From: SIG452 sp045541975
Lineage (GTDB): Bacteria; Bacillota; Clostridia; UMGS1840
Length of the DNA stretch: 64,000 nt
Reading direction: 5' to 3'
NCBI GenBank assembly: GCA_045541975.1
Contig: JAZQKB010000039.1
Coordinates: forward strand, 20,815 to 84,814
A model generated the notes under the pieces. That model had not been told where the DNA came from. It saw only the letters and a program-made list of their open reading frames with translations, and made no database searches. This document shows, piece after piece, positions 8,588 through 16,885 of the stretch. The translations under genes were made by a program, and so were the position numbers. Positions within the stretch are counted from its first letter, which is position 1, and each line of letters starts with the position of its first letter.

Positions 8588-9559
8588 ATGAAAAAGTTAG
8601 TATCTCTCTTATTGGCACTGGTAATGTGCGTAGGTTGTTTATCCCTCACCGGCTGTTCCGGTACAACTACTTCCGATGCGAAGTATAAAATCGGTATTGT
8701 TCAGCTGGTTGAACACGTGGCGCTGGATGCTGCAACAGAAGGCTTTATGCAGGCAGTCATCGACGGGTTGGGTGAAGACGCTGTAAGCTTTGATGTTCAA
8801 AACGGTCAGAACGATCCCAACACCTGCTCCACCATTGCAAACCAGTTTGTTTCCAACAACGTGGATTTAATTATGGCAAATGCAACTCCTGCTCTGCAGG
8901 CAGCCTCTGCAGCAACAGGCGATATTCCGATTCTGGGTACTTCCGTAACTGAATACGGCGTAGCTTTGGAAATCAAAAATTTTGACGGAACCGTTGGCGG
9001 AAACATTTCCGGTACCTCCGACCTTGCACCCCTGGATAAACAGGCAGAAATGATTCTCCAGTGGTGCCCGGATGCACAGGAAGTTGGTTTGCTTTACTGC
9101 TCCAAAGAAGCAAACAGCCAGTATCAGGTAGATGTGGTGAAAGCAGAACTGGAAGCAAAAGGCATCACCGCTACCTTATATCCCTTCACCGATTCCAACG
9201 ACCTGGCTCAGATTTGCACCACAGCAGCAGATAAGAGCGATGTGATTTATGTTCCCACCGATAACACCGTAGCAGAAAATACCGGTATCATTGATAACAT
9301 CTGCGAACCCAAAAAGGTTCCCGTTATCGCCGGAGAAGAAGGTATCTGTGCCGGTTGCGGTGTTGCAACCCTTTCTATCAGCTACTATGACCTTGGTTAC
9401 ACAACCGGTAAAATGGCAGTGAAAATTTTAAAAGACGGTGCTGATATTTCCACAATGCCTATTGAATATGCAGAAAATCAGACCCCCAAATATAATAAAC
9501 AGAATTGTGAAGCATTAGGTATTACACCTTTAGAAGGATACGTTGCTATCGAAAATTAA
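8588..9559 (+). CDS. ABC importer substrate-binding lipoprotein, TrpX type
   Basis: This is a 323-residue extracytoplasmic binding protein of the COG2984 type. A lipoprotein signal peptide ends in LSLTGC, with the lipidated Cys at residue 23, followed by a Ser/Thr-rich linker. The mature part starts KYKIGIVQLVEH, the typical beginning of this family. GxxGxxSGTSDL-like and YDLGYTTGKMA motifs occur later. Characterised relatives in streptococci (TrpX) bind tryptophan or other aromatic amino acids. That is family knowledge, and the ligand here is inferred. TAAGGAG lies just ahead of the ATG. It is followed by permease and ATPase genes. Confidence 0.85.
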   Translation: MKKLVSLLLALVMCVGCLSLTGCSGTTTSDAKYKIGIVQLVEHVALDAATEGFMQAVIDGLGEDAVSFDVQNGQNDPNTCSTIANQFVSNNVDLIMANATPALQAASAATGDIPILGTSVTEYGVALEIKNFDGTVGGNISGTSDLAPLDKQAEMILQWCPDAQEVGLLYCSKEANSQYQVDVVKAELEAKGITATLYPFTDSNDLAQICTTAADKSDVIYVPTDNTVAENTGIIDNICEPKKVPVIAGEEGICAGCGVATLSISYYDLGYTTGKMAVKILKDGADISTMPIEYAENQTPKYNKQNCEALGITPLEGYVAIEN

Positions 9560-9629
9560 TCGTTTCGCACAGTTAGCCGGAGAGAATTGCATTCTCTCCG
9601 GCTCATAAAATTTTTGTGGAGTGAATCAA

Positions 9630-10565
9630 ATGGAAATTTTTGCACAGCTTTTAAACGCTTTGCCCGGCTCTTTCTCCCAAGGGTTAATTTGGGGCATTAT
9701 GGCGATTGGAGTTTATATTACATACAGAATTTTAGACGTTGCTGATCTTACCGTTGACGGCTCTTTTGCCACAGGTGCTGCAGTTGCAGTCATTCTGATT
9801 TTAAACGGTTGCAATTTATGGCTGGCAATGTTTTTTGCTTTTGTTGCCGGACTGTTGGCAGGTGCCGTTACAGGACTTTTGCACACCCTCATGGGAATCC
9901 CGGCGATTTTATCAGGGATTCTCACTCAGCTTGCACTTTATTCTGTAAACCTGAAAATTATGGGCAGAGCAAATCAGTCTGTTAACGTGAATCAGACGGA
10001 CCTGCTGGTTTCCCTTCGTTGGGTTCGGGAATTTGCCTTCCATAATCCGCTGATTACAGTAGGGATTGTATTAATCATTTTAATTGCTGCACTGTATTGG
10101 TTCTTTGGCACCGAAACCGGATGCGCTATCAGAGCAACCGGAACTAACCTGCATATGAGCCGTGCGCAAGGTATCAACACCAATTTCAACAAGGTGCTTG
10201 GCATTATGCTTTCCAACGGATTGGTTGCCTTTTCCGGAGCCTTTTTGGCACAGTATCAGGGGTTTGCTGATATCAAAATGGGCCAGGGAGCAATTGTAAT
10301 CGGTCTTGCTGCAGTCATCATCGGAGAAGCACTGTTTGGCAAAATTTTTAAAAACTTTTCCCTGCGCCTTTTATCCGTTGCATTCGGATCCATTATTTAT
10401 TATATTGTAATCCAGACGGTTATCACCTTGGGAATGGATGCAAATCTGATGAAGCTGTTATCGGCATCTATTGTTGCAATTTTCCTTGCTGTTCCCTATT
10501 GGAAAAGTCAGTATACTCAAAAACATATGAGAAAACACAAAAAAGGGGGAAAAGTAAATGCTTAA
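9630..10565 (+). CDS. ABC importer permease, TrpY type
   Basis: This is an integral membrane permease of 311 residues with 8 to 9 hydrophobic segments. It belongs to the branched-chain-type permease superfamily (COG4120). Motifs such as GVYITYRILDVADLTVDGSF and AVIIGEALFG are typical of the group that pairs with TrpX-like lipoproteins. The ATG at 9630 is preferred over the GTG at 9621, because GGAG (9618-9621) is correctly spaced only for the former. Its 3' end overlaps the ATPase start by 8 nt, indicating translational coupling. Confidence 0.87.
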   Translation: MEIFAQLLNALPGSFSQGLIWGIMAIGVYITYRILDVADLTVDGSFATGAAVAVILILNGCNLWLAMFFAFVAGLLAGAVTGLLHTLMGIPAILSGILTQLALYSVNLKIMGRANQSVNVNQTDLLVSLRWVREFAFHNPLITVGIVLIILIAALYWFFGTETGCAIRATGTNLHMSRAQGINTNFNKVLGIMLSNGLVAFSGAFLAQYQGFADIKMGQGAIVIGLAAVIIGEALFGKIFKNFSLRLLSVAFGSIIYYIVIQTVITLGMDANLMKLLSASIVAIFLAVPYWKSQYTQKHMRKHKKGGKVNA

Positions 10566-11364
10566 GATATCAGACGTTGAAAAAACTTTTAACCCCGGAA
10601 CCATCAATGAAAAAAAGGCATTAAAAGGAATTAATCTGCATCTGAAAGCCGGTGATTTTGTAACGGTAATCGGTGGAAACGGTGCCGGAAAATCAACCAT
10701 GCTCAATATGATTGCGGGAGTATATCCTGTGGATTGCGGAAGCATTGTGATTGACGGCATTGATATTACCCATCTTCCGGAATACAAAAGAGCAAAGTAT
10801 TTAGGTAGAGTGTTCCAGGACCCGATGACGGGTACTGCTGCCGATATGCAGATTGAAGAAAACCTTGCTTTGGCTGCAAGACGAGGCAAAAAAAGAACCT
10901 TACGGGCAGGGATTACTTCCAAAGAGCGAGCAGAATATAAAGAACTTTTGAAAATTCTGGGTTTAGGTCTGGAAGAACGCTTAACCGCAAAAGTGGGCCT
11001 TTTATCTGGCGGACAACGGCAGGCACTGACGCTTCTGATGGCAACACTGAAAAAACCGAAGCTTCTGCTTTTAGACGAGCATACTGCCGCACTTGACCCG
11101 AAAACCGCAAAGAAAGTGTTGGAAATTACCGAAGAAATTGTTACAAAGGACCAGCTTACCACCCTGATGATTACCCATAATATGCACGATGCAATCGCAT
11201 ACGGCAACCGTCTGATTATGATGAATGAGGGAAAAGTGATTGTAGACGTTTCCGGTGAGGAAAAGAAACAACTAACAGTTGCTCAACTTCTGGAATTGTT
11301 TGAACAAGCAAGCGGAAGTGAATTTGCAAGCGACAAAGTGATGCTTTCCAAAAAGCAATCCTAA
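10558..11364 (+). CDS. ABC importer ATPase, TrpZ type
   Basis: This 268-residue ATPase drives the importer encoded by the two preceding genes. The Walker A motif is GGNGAGKST (about 39-47), the signature is LLSGGQRQ (about 147-154), and the Walker B is LLLLDEHTA with the catalytic Glu. The switch His is in MITHNMHDA. VFQDPMTGTAADM is the Q-loop of the COG1101 subgroup. It overlaps the permease gene by 8 nt and is followed by a terminator, so the operon is the complete three-gene importer. Confidence 0.92.
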   Translation: MLKISDVEKTFNPGTINEKKALKGINLHLKAGDFVTVIGGNGAGKSTMLNMIAGVYPVDCGSIVIDGIDITHLPEYKRAKYLGRVFQDPMTGTAADMQIEENLALAARRGKKRTLRAGITSKERAEYKELLKILGLGLEERLTAKVGLLSGGQRQALTLLMATLKKPKLLLLDEHTAALDPKTAKKVLEITEEIVTKDQLTTLMITHNMHDAIAYGNRLIMMNEGKVIVDVSGEEKKQLTVAQLLELFEQASGSEFASDKVMLSKKQS

Positions 11365-11386
11365 ATAAGAAAAATCAACACATAAG

Positions 11387-11425
11387 AAAAAAGCACTTGC
11401 TTCTTTTAGAAGTAAGTGCTTTTTT
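11387..11425 (+). terminator. Intrinsic terminator after the ABC importer operon
   Basis: The stem arms AAAAAGCACTTGCTTCT and AGAAGTAAGTGCTTTTT pair with one mismatch and end in a T run. The sequence resembles the terminator at 8353. Confidence 0.8.
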
Positions 11426-11480
11426 CATTCAAAGGAAGGAAATCGAATAACAGAATAATCGTACCCTCAGCGACCTTCTG

Positions 11481-12203
11481 TTAGATTGTTGTTTGGTAAT
11501 GATGTTTCAAAAAGGTAAAAAGTTCATCCCAGCTTCCCGAAGGATATGCTGAAACATCTTCATTGTTATGGTTAATAAGGCAGTCTGTGAGCAAAAACGC
11601 CTTCATGCCAAGCTCTGTCACTACCATATCGTCTGCCACATCGTTGCCCACCATCAAACATTCCTCCGCAGCTAACCCAAGCTGTTCTAAAATATCTTGA
11701 TAGTAACGAAGATCAGGCTTGGAGTAACGGCAGTTTTCATAAGTGGTATACAGAGCAAAATCTTTGGGCAAAAGACCTGCCCATTGAATCCGCTTCTCTG
11801 TTGCAACCGAAGGAAAAATCGGATTGGTGGCAAGAACGGTTACAACACCTTGTTCTTTTAAGTATTCTATGATTTTTTTTGCCATAGGATGATCGGAACA
11901 TACCGATTGCACGTTGTCAAAGCCTGTCTGATAAAACCGTTCAAAATGAATGATATCCGCTTTTGCCTGTTCTCCATAATGGTTACAAAAATGAGTCCAG
12001 AAAACAGTTTCGTTCGTGGCATTGCCATTATTATGAATCATTGCCTCAGTTCCCTGCCACACAACATCCACCAATTCTTTAGAATCATAACCATGGACAG
12101 CTAACGCTTTGGCAAGTCCTTTAAAATACGTTTTCACAAAAACATTCTGATCCATTGGAAGCAAAGTGCCGTCTAAATCAAATAATACCGCTTTGAAAGC
12201 CAT
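11481..12203 (-). CDS. HAD-superfamily hydrolase
   Basis: This is a probable cytoplasmic phosphatase of 240 residues. The nucleophile motif is VLFDLDGTLLP near the N-terminus. Motif II is in VVTVLATNP, a Lys is in YSKPD, and the acidic motif IV is VGNDVADDM. A helical cap of about 75 residues sits after motif I. The substrate cannot be predicted. The ATG at 12203 is chosen because GGGAG lies 8 nt upstream. It is the third gene of a marR-degV-HAD unit, 15 nt after degV. Confidence 0.85.
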   Translation of the reverse strand: MAFKAVLFDLDGTLLPMDQNVFVKTYFKGLAKALAVHGYDSKELVDVVWQGTEAMIHNNGNATNETVFWTHFCNHYGEQAKADIIHFERFYQTGFDNVQSVCSDHPMAKKIIEYLKEQGVVTVLATNPIFPSVATEKRIQWAGLLPKDFALYTTYENCRYSKPDLRYYQDILEQLGLAAEECLMVGNDVADDMVVTELGMKAFLLTDCLINHNNEDVSAYPSGSWDELFTFLKHHYQTTI

Positions 12204-12218
12204 ATACGTCACTCCCGA

Positions 12219-13058
12219 TTACTTTGCAAAAAATGCAATGGCAACAATACCGGGACCTGCATGGGTACCAATGGTGCTGCCCATCAAAATAGATTCTTTG
12301 GGAACTGCTCCGTTTTTCCAGAAATCTTTGGTCTGTTCTAAAAACAACTTCATACCGGTGTCAGTCTGGCCGCTATGCCCAAATAAAACCGGCTTGGAAT
12401 AATCAATTTCACCCACTTTTTCGATTTCAGTAATCAATGCCTGATTTCCCAGTTTCGCACCTCTTGCTTTGGAAATCTGATGAATTGCACCGTCGTATAC
12501 TTCCACAATGGGTTTAATGTTTAAAAGACCGCCCACAAAGGAAACCACACCGGAAATTCTGCCGCCCATTTTTAAGTATTTTAAGGTGTCTACCATGGCA
12601 ATAATATGCACTTTTCCTTTTTCGGCATCTAAAATTTCTTTAATTTCTTTTGCCGATTTGCCTTCTTCTACCAAACGAAGTGCATACTCCACAATAATGC
12701 CGGAGCCAACAGCAACGTTTCCGGAATCCACCACATAAATATTATCAAATTCTTTTGCAGCAATATTGGCACTCTGGCAGGTACCGGAAAGTCCGGACCC
12801 AACCGTAATCACAATCGCTTCATCTCCGGCATCTGTCACCTTCTGAAACTCATCCCGGAATGCTTCAGGAGTAACCTGAGAGGTGGTGGGAAGCTGATCC
12901 ACTGTTTCCAGCTTTTTGTAAAATTCTTCGTTGGTAATGGTCACACCGTCAATAAATTCTTCGTCGCCAAAACGAACCGTCAACGGAATCACAGTGGTCA
13001 AAGCTCTGCGCTCCTTTTTTAAATTTGCGGTGGAATCAATAATCACTCTTGTTTTCAT
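12219..13058 (-). CDS. DegV family fatty-acid-binding protein
   Basis: This is a 279-residue DegV/FakB-like protein. The family binds a fatty acid between two domains and, where studied, presents it to the FakA kinase for phosphorylation. Seen here are the N-terminal IIDSTANL, PTTSQVTPEAF in the lipid-binding loop, and GSGLSGTCQSA. A C-terminal IGTHAGPG also matches the family. No fakA gene is in the window. It follows the marR-type gene by 17 nt, so it is likely under that repressor. A link to membrane lipid supply is inferred. Confidence 0.9.
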   Translation of the reverse strand: MKTRVIIDSTANLKKERRALTTVIPLTVRFGDEEFIDGVTITNEEFYKKLETVDQLPTTSQVTPEAFRDEFQKVTDAGDEAIVITVGSGLSGTCQSANIAAKEFDNIYVVDSGNVAVGSGIIVEYALRLVEEGKSAKEIKEILDAEKGKVHIIAMVDTLKYLKMGGRISGVVSFVGGLLNIKPIVEVYDGAIHQISKARGAKLGNQALITEIEKVGEIDYSKPVLFGHSGQTDTGMKLFLEQTKDFWKNGAVPKESILMGSTIGTHAGPGIVAIAFFAK

Positions 13059-13075
13059 AAAAATCTCCTTATTTA

Positions 13076-13522
13076 TTACAGTCCTTCTTTACTGATTTCC
13101 TGAAGGTTTTTAGCAATCACCTGCAGTGCAGAATAAAAATGGTCACGTTCTTCGTCGCTAAGACCTTGCCCGCCCTTTTCCACGGCGAGTTTGATGCGTT
13201 CACGAAGCTCGTAGGTAGCTTTTCTTCCTGATTCCGTTAAACGGATTTTGGCACGATAACCGTTGCCGGCACCCTGCCCACGGACAACCAGTCCCTTTTT
13301 TTCCATTTCCGAAATCACACGGGAAACCTCCGCTTTATCGCGGTGACAGATTTCAGAAAGGTTTGCACCGGTTAACCCTTCTTCACTTTTATATAACGCA
13401 ATCATGTAAATGGAAGCTCTTCCTTTTAAGCCAAAGGGCTTCAGTTCTTCATTGGCAATTTTATTCCAAGCAGAAGTCAGCTGAGATAATCCTAATGAAA
13501 AGTTTTCAAAACGTCCAATCAT
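13076..13522 (-). CDS. MarR-family transcriptional regulator
   Basis: This is a 148-residue winged-helix regulator with the MarR core. LKGRASIYMIALYKSEEGLT leads into the recognition helix region (LSEICHRDKAEVSRVISEME), followed by the wing (GYRAKIRLTESGRK). The ATG at 13522 is used because AGAGGAG is 8 nt upstream. The in-frame ATG at 13540 would overlap that site. Its promoter region contains two copies of a strong palindrome, so autoregulation is likely. It probably controls the downstream degV and HAD genes and perhaps the divergent gene at 13713. The ligand is unknown. Confidence 0.88.
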   Translation of the reverse strand: MIGRFENFSLGLSQLTSAWNKIANEELKPFGLKGRASIYMIALYKSEEGLTGANLSEICHRDKAEVSRVISEMEKKGLVVRGQGAGNGYRAKIRLTESGRKATYELRERIKLAVEKGGQGLSDEERDHFYSALQVIAKNLQEISKEGL

Positions 13523-13542
13523 CACGTTTTCTCCTCTCATTT

Positions 13543-13604
13543 AATGTAGTTGTTGACAAATCAACAACTACATTGTAACACACGAATGTTGATTTGTCAA
13601 CAAC
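13543..13604 (-). promoter_or_regulatory. MarR-type promoter and double operator
   Basis: On the minus strand TTGACA (13595-13600) and TACAAT (13572-13577) are exactly 17 nt apart. A 32-nt palindrome covers 13543-13574 (14-bp arms ending TTGTTGA, with a CAAA centre). A second, shorter copy of the same core in opposite orientation covers 13588-13604. One copy overlaps the -35 box and the other the -10 box and start site, the expected layout for tight autorepression. Confidence 0.8.
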
Positions 13605-13674
13605 TTTGTCATAAAAAAAGGAATTTTTTTCCCAAAGAAAAACCGACACCATTCATAATGAAAACAAACTGTGT

Positions 13675-13680
13675 TATACT
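13675..13680 (+). promoter_or_regulatory. Probable -10 box of the gene at 13713
   Basis: TATACT stands 33 nt before the ATG, with only a weak -35 (TTCATA at 13652, 17 nt spacing). The surrounding 18 nt AAACTGTGTTATACTGAA recur exactly at the recombinase promoter (16900-16917). Confidence 0.45.
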
Positions 13681-13712
13681 GAAAAAAAGGAAATAAAAAA
13701 GGAGGATTTATT

Positions 13713-14201
13713 ATGACAGAAGATGTAAAAAGCTGTGTTATGGCAAGGGAAAACTTTTTCTCCCAGTATTATACCGTTCCCGAATCCGTGCAACCGGAGG
13801 TAGATGCCTTTCTTAATGAGCTTCGTGCTTTAGGAGAAGCCTCCGCCAACGCTACCGATTTTGAAAGTGCTTTTGCTTCCGGCGGACTTTCCGCAAAATT
13901 CAATGCCCTGCTTCCCAAATGTACTCCCAAACCTGTTACCATGACGGAAGAACAAAAAGCGTACTCCAAAGAAGTTGCCAAAGAAATCAATGAAGAAAGC
14001 GGAAGAAATCTCGGCAAAGAAATTGCAGACGATGTGACAGACTCTCTGGCCGTGGAAGTGGAAGAAGAACTGATTGCCCAAGGCAGAAAAGCCATGATTG
14101 AATCAGGTACCTTTGACGAGTTTACCCGGGTATCCAATGTGGTGGAAGACGGCAAAAATCTGTTTGGCTTTGTGAAAGGCTTATTCGGTAAGAAGAAATA
14201 A
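13713..14201 (+). CDS. Hypothetical 162-residue soluble protein
   Basis: I do not recognise this protein. It is acidic, without a signal peptide or membrane segment. It is rich in Glu, Ala and Lys and probably mostly helical. A central part containing MTEEQKAYSKEVAKEINEE looks amphipathic. The C-terminus ends in a basic GLFGKKK tail after a short hydrophobic GKNLFGFVKGLF stretch. A strong AAAGGAGGA ribosome site precedes the ATG. It is monocistronic, with its own terminator, and divergent from the marR operon whose operator lies about 110 nt upstream. Codon use resembles the neighbours. Confidence 0.75.
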   Translation: MTEDVKSCVMARENFFSQYYTVPESVQPEVDAFLNELRALGEASANATDFESAFASGGLSAKFNALLPKCTPKPVTMTEEQKAYSKEVAKEINEESGRNLGKEIADDVTDSLAVEVEEELIAQGRKAMIESGTFDEFTRVSNVVEDGKNLFGFVKGLFGKKK

Positions 14202-14216
14202 ATACATTAAAAAAAC

Positions 14217-14250
14217 AAAAACCGTTGAGATATTCTCAACGGTTTTTTCT
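14217..14250 (+). terminator. Intrinsic terminator of the gene at 13713
   Basis: A perfect 13-bp stem of AAAACCGTTGAGA and TCTCAACGGTTTT with a 3-nt loop is followed by T residues. Confidence 0.9.
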
Positions 14251-14251
14251 T

Positions 14252-14382
14252 TGCCACGCTCGTCTGTCTCATAACCTTTTTATTTTAATAAGTTTTGTTT
14301 CTTATAAAAGAAAAAGGCATCTCATTTGAGATGCCTTTATGGTTGCGGGAGGCGGATTTGAACCACCGACCTTCGGGTTATC
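14252..14382 (-). pseudogene. Partial duplicate of the tRNA-fMet gene and its 3' flank
   Basis: Bases 14340-14382 are identical to the last 43 nt of the initiator tRNA gene at 14597-14673, including CCA, and stop abruptly in the anticodon region. The flank 14303-14339, with a hairpin of ACATCTCA-type arms around GGCATCTCATTTGAGATGCC, is also repeated at 14560-14596. Repetition extends more weakly to 14252, matching 14509. This is an imperfect duplication offset by about 257 nt that left a tRNA 3' half without a 5' half. Confidence 0.8.
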
Positions 14383-14508
14383 ACTTCGTGCCGGTTTGCG
14401 GTGCCCAAAACTGTTTTTGTCTCGCTGCTCGCTCACCGCAGTTTTGACCGCTGCACCAATGGTCCCTCTCTCGGACCGCATCGCGGCATTCGTGACCATT
14501 GCCCAACG
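14383..14508. repeat. Palindrome-rich non-coding spacer between the tRNA-fMet copies
   Basis: No gene is seen here. The stretch contains several inverted repeats, for example CAAAACTG with CAGTTTTG and GGTCC with GGACC, and is GC-richer than its flanks. Open frames across it are read-through of the tRNA repeats. It resembles the other palindromic elements at 19126, 25891 and 60102. Confidence 0.5.
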
Positions 14509-14596
14509 AGCCACGCTCGTCTGTCTCATAACCCGATTTTTTTAAAAAGATTCGTTTCTTACAAAAGAAAAAGGCATCTCATTTGAGATGCCTTTA

Positions 14597-14673
<77 letters not shown>

Positions 14674-14699
14674 TTATAAACGCCTGAGCCAGAAAAATA

Positions 14700-14790
14700 T
14701 GGTGCCGGAAACCGGAATCGAACCGGTACGGGAGTCACCTCCCACAGGATTTTAAGTCCTGGGCGTCTGCCAGTTCCGCCACTCCGGCAC
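14700..14790 (-). tRNA. tRNA-Leu (UAA)
   Basis: This is a 91-nt class II tRNA with encoded CCA. The acceptor stem is GTGCCGG/CCGGCAC, the anticodon loop reads CTTAAAA with anticodon TAA, and a long variable arm (TGGGAGGTGACTCCC) is present. It is transcribed before tRNA-fMet. Confidence 0.97.
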
Positions 14791-14815
14791 ATCTCTCTTG
14801 CTCAAGCGCTAAACT

Positions 14816-14844
14816 ATAATACCATATCAAAAGCGATTTGTCAA
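14816..14844 (-). promoter_or_regulatory. Promoter of the tRNA-Leu/tRNA-fMet unit
   Basis: TTGACA (14839-14844, minus strand) and TATTAT (14816-14821) are spaced by 17 nt, and the -10 box ends 26 nt before the tRNA-Leu 5' end. Confidence 0.75.
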
Positions 14845-14941
14845 GAGATTTTCCGAAAAAAATTTCTAAAATTTGTATGTGACGTTTTTTGGACTGGTTT
14901 CTTAGTTCATTTTATGAAAATACATGTACCGTTAGAACCGG

Positions 14942-14977
14942 ATGCAGTACAAAAGAAGAATTTCCTTTGCACTGCAT
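14942..14977 (-). repeat. Imperfect hairpin downstream of the YtxH-like gene
   Basis: The arms ATGCAGT and ACTGCAT, plus further pairing of CAAAGGAA with TTCTTTTG, form a long imperfect stem. It begins 9 nt after the stop codon at 14986. No U run follows, so it may stabilise the 3' end of the mRNA rather than terminate it. Confidence 0.5.
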
Positions 14978-14985
14978 GGCACAAC

Positions 14986-15159
14986 TTAAAAGCTGGTAAA
15001 ATTATCCACAATCTGCCCTGCTGCCTTCAGCATTCTGGCAGCTTTTTTCTTAAGGTGGGCGTTTTCCTTTTCAGAACGCAGAGGATCAAAAATCATACCT
15101 GCCACAGCGCCCACTACCATCCCAGCAAGGATGCCCTTCATATAGTTGTTCCGTTGCAT
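14986..15159 (-). CDS. Small YtxH-like membrane protein
   Basis: This is a 57-residue protein. It begins MQRNNYMKGILAG, followed by a glycine- and alanine-rich hydrophobic segment (MVVGAVAGMIF, residues 14-24) and a charged helical tail. This is the layout of YtxH-domain proteins, single-pass envelope or stress proteins of Firmicutes. The ATG at 15159 has GGGAGG 5-6 nt upstream, a strong argument that the gene is real. It lies 90 nt downstream of sigE on the same strand and could be part of the spoIIG transcript. Function is unknown. Confidence 0.75.
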   Translation of the reverse strand: MQRNNYMKGILAGMVVGAVAGMIFDPLRSEKENAHLKKKAARMLKAAGQIVDNFTSF

Positions 15160-15249
15160 ATGAGCCTCCCAAAAATCTATAAAATCAAAGCTTTGTGTTT
15201 GTTAGTATCGCCGATTCCATACAGAAATATGCAATGATTTTGCATCCTT

Positions 15250-15948
15250 TTATTGCATACTTTTTTCCATTTCCCGTTTTAATTTATCAATAATTTTTTT
15301 CTCTAAACGAGATATGTAGGACTGAGAAATTCCCATCATATCTGCTACCTCTTTCTGCGTTTTTTCTTCTGCACCGAAAATACCGAACCGAAGCGATATA
15401 ATCAGCTGTTCCCGTTTGGATAACTTGGAAATTGCAGCAATCAGCACCTCTTTTTCCAGTTTTTTCTCAATGGCTTTATGGATAATATCGCCGTCTGTTC
15501 CTAAAATATCGGATAAGAGAAGTTCATTTCCGTCACCATCCATAGATAGGGGTTCATCCAGCGACACATCGTTTCGCTGATTGGAAATTTTGCGAAGATG
15601 CATTAAAATTTCATTTTCGATACATCGGGATGCGTAGGTGGCAAGTTTGATGGCTTTCTCCTGATTAAAAGAATTGACTGCCTTTATCAGACCAATGGTT
15701 CCAATAGAAGTTAAATCCTCTAAAGAAACGCCCGTGTTCTCAAATTTTTTGGAAATGTAGACCACCAGCCGAAGATTATGCTCAATTAGAGTCTGCTTGG
15801 CTTTTTCATCCTTTAAATTAGAAATTAATGCTTCTTCGTGTTCGGGATCCAAGGGGGGCGGTAATACATCGGTACTCCCCATATAATGACATTCTCTTAA
15901 AAACAGATGAACAATCAGTTTCCAGAACCAAAGGTATATTTTACTCAT
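15250..15948 (-). CDS. sigE: Mother-cell sporulation sigma factor SigE (pro-form)
   Basis: SigE directs early mother-cell transcription during endospore formation. The 232-residue protein has a hydrophobic N-terminal pro-sequence (MSKIYLWFWKLIVHLFL) that tethers pro-SigE to the septal membrane until SpoIIGA cleaves it. Region 2 is clear (EHNLRLVVYISKKFENTG, DLTSIGTIGLIKAVNSF, KLATYASRCIENEILMHLR). Region 4 carries the helix-turn-helix (TQKEVADMMGISQSYISRLE). The ATG at 15948 is preferred to 15954 because AAAGGA is only 2 nt from the latter. It lies directly downstream of spoIIGA, as in Bacillus and Clostridium. Confidence 0.95.
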   Translation of the reverse strand: MSKIYLWFWKLIVHLFLRECHYMGSTDVLPPPLDPEHEEALISNLKDEKAKQTLIEHNLRLVVYISKKFENTGVSLEDLTSIGTIGLIKAVNSFNQEKAIKLATYASRCIENEILMHLRKISNQRNDVSLDEPLSMDGDGNELLLSDILGTDGDIIHKAIEKKLEKEVLIAAISKLSKREQLIISLRFGIFGAEEKTQKEVADMMGISQSYISRLEKKIIDKLKREMEKSMQ

Positions 15949-15961
15949 ATCCATTTCCTTT

Positions 15962-16753
15962 CTATTGTGACATTAAAACAGTGGGATTACAAATAGCATC
16001 ATAACCCTCATGACAAAAAACATCCGACCATGCCACTACTGCACGGACAGGTTTTTCATCACAGGTGATTAAATCCGGCTTGAATGCATATAAAATTCCT
16101 TCATTTTGCGTCACAGTGCGACAGGGAATCACCCGGATATTTTGCACAGTTTCCGGAGATTTTATGTTCAAAAACGGTTTTAAAACTTCCGAATTTACCA
16201 CAATCACACCGGTTTGATCCAATGGGTCCTGCAAACGGTTTCCCGTGTCTAAAAAAGTTTCTAAAGAAAGTTTTTGGTCTCCAAAAAACAGGCAAACGGT
16301 TTTTTTCTGTTCTATGCTTTTTTGACGGAGAGTTTCCAAGTAAAACCGACTGCATATTACCAGTAAAAAAGAACCGATTACCACAGCAAGCAGCGTTACC
16401 TGATTGGCATTTGCAGAAAAAAAGGAGGCAGAAAAACGGATACCGCCTGCTAAGGTAAAACTGAGTAAATAATACAACAAAAACAGTCTGAAAAATTCAG
16501 AAATTTTCCGAATCCGAAAAGCAACAAAAATCATAAACGATGCTACTAAAATCTGAAACATAATGTGCTCTAAAAAACGGTAAGAGTTGATAAACAACAG
16601 GCAAAAATAGAAGCTTCCCACCGCACTTGCCAAAATTCCCCTCCCAAAAAGAAACTTGCCACCTCTTGCATAGGAGGTGAGAAACAGCAACAGAAGATTC
16701 ATCACAAAATTATAAAAAAACAGGATATCAAAATAAACGGTGGTCGCTATCAT
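15962..16753 (-). CDS. spoIIGA: Sporulation sigma-E processing peptidase SpoIIGA
   Basis: SpoIIGA is a membrane-bound aspartic protease that activates pro-SigE in response to the forespore signal SpoIIR. The 263-residue protein has five hydrophobic segments in the first 135 residues. A cytoplasmic protease domain follows, with the catalytic motif FLDTGNRLQDP (Asp near residue 168). A C-terminal CNPTVL resembles the ends of family members. AAAGGAG lies 8 nt upstream of the ATG. The gene order spoIIGA-sigE is conserved and supports both calls. Confidence 0.93.
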   Translation of the reverse strand: MIATTVYFDILFFYNFVMNLLLLFLTSYARGGKFLFGRGILASAVGSFYFCLLFINSYRFLEHIMFQILVASFMIFVAFRIRKISEFFRLFLLYYLLSFTLAGGIRFSASFFSANANQVTLLAVVIGSFLLVICSRFYLETLRQKSIEQKKTVCLFFGDQKLSLETFLDTGNRLQDPLDQTGVIVVNSEVLKPFLNIKSPETVQNIRVIPCRTVTQNEGILYAFKPDLITCDEKPVRAVVAWSDVFCHEGYDAICNPTVLMSQ

Positions 16754-16852
16754 AAGGACTACTCCTTTTCGCTATGAAATGAAAGTTAACCTCAGTATAT
16801 CATACAAAACACAAAAATTTTAGTCTAATCTGTCGGTAAAAACAGCTTTTTT

Positions 16853-16861
16853 GTTGACAAA
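16853..16861 (-). promoter_or_regulatory. Possible Spo0A box upstream of spoIIGA
   Basis: TTTGTCAAC on the minus strand matches the 0A-box consensus TTTGTCRAA at eight of nine positions, about 100 nt before the spoIIGA start. spoIIG operons are Spo0A-activated in model sporeformers. A single short match is weak evidence. Confidence 0.3.
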
Positions 16862-16885
16862 TTCCAAAGATTTTTTTGTTTGTTA

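Noticed and set aside
8467..8688. 73-codon ORF overlapping the importer promoter
   Set aside because: It contains the -35 and -10 boxes of the importer operon and overlaps the lipoprotein start in another frame, with no ribosome site.
14914..15237. 107-codon plus-strand ORF
   Set aside because: It is antisense to the 57-residue YtxH-like gene, which has an excellent ribosome site and a recognisable family layout.
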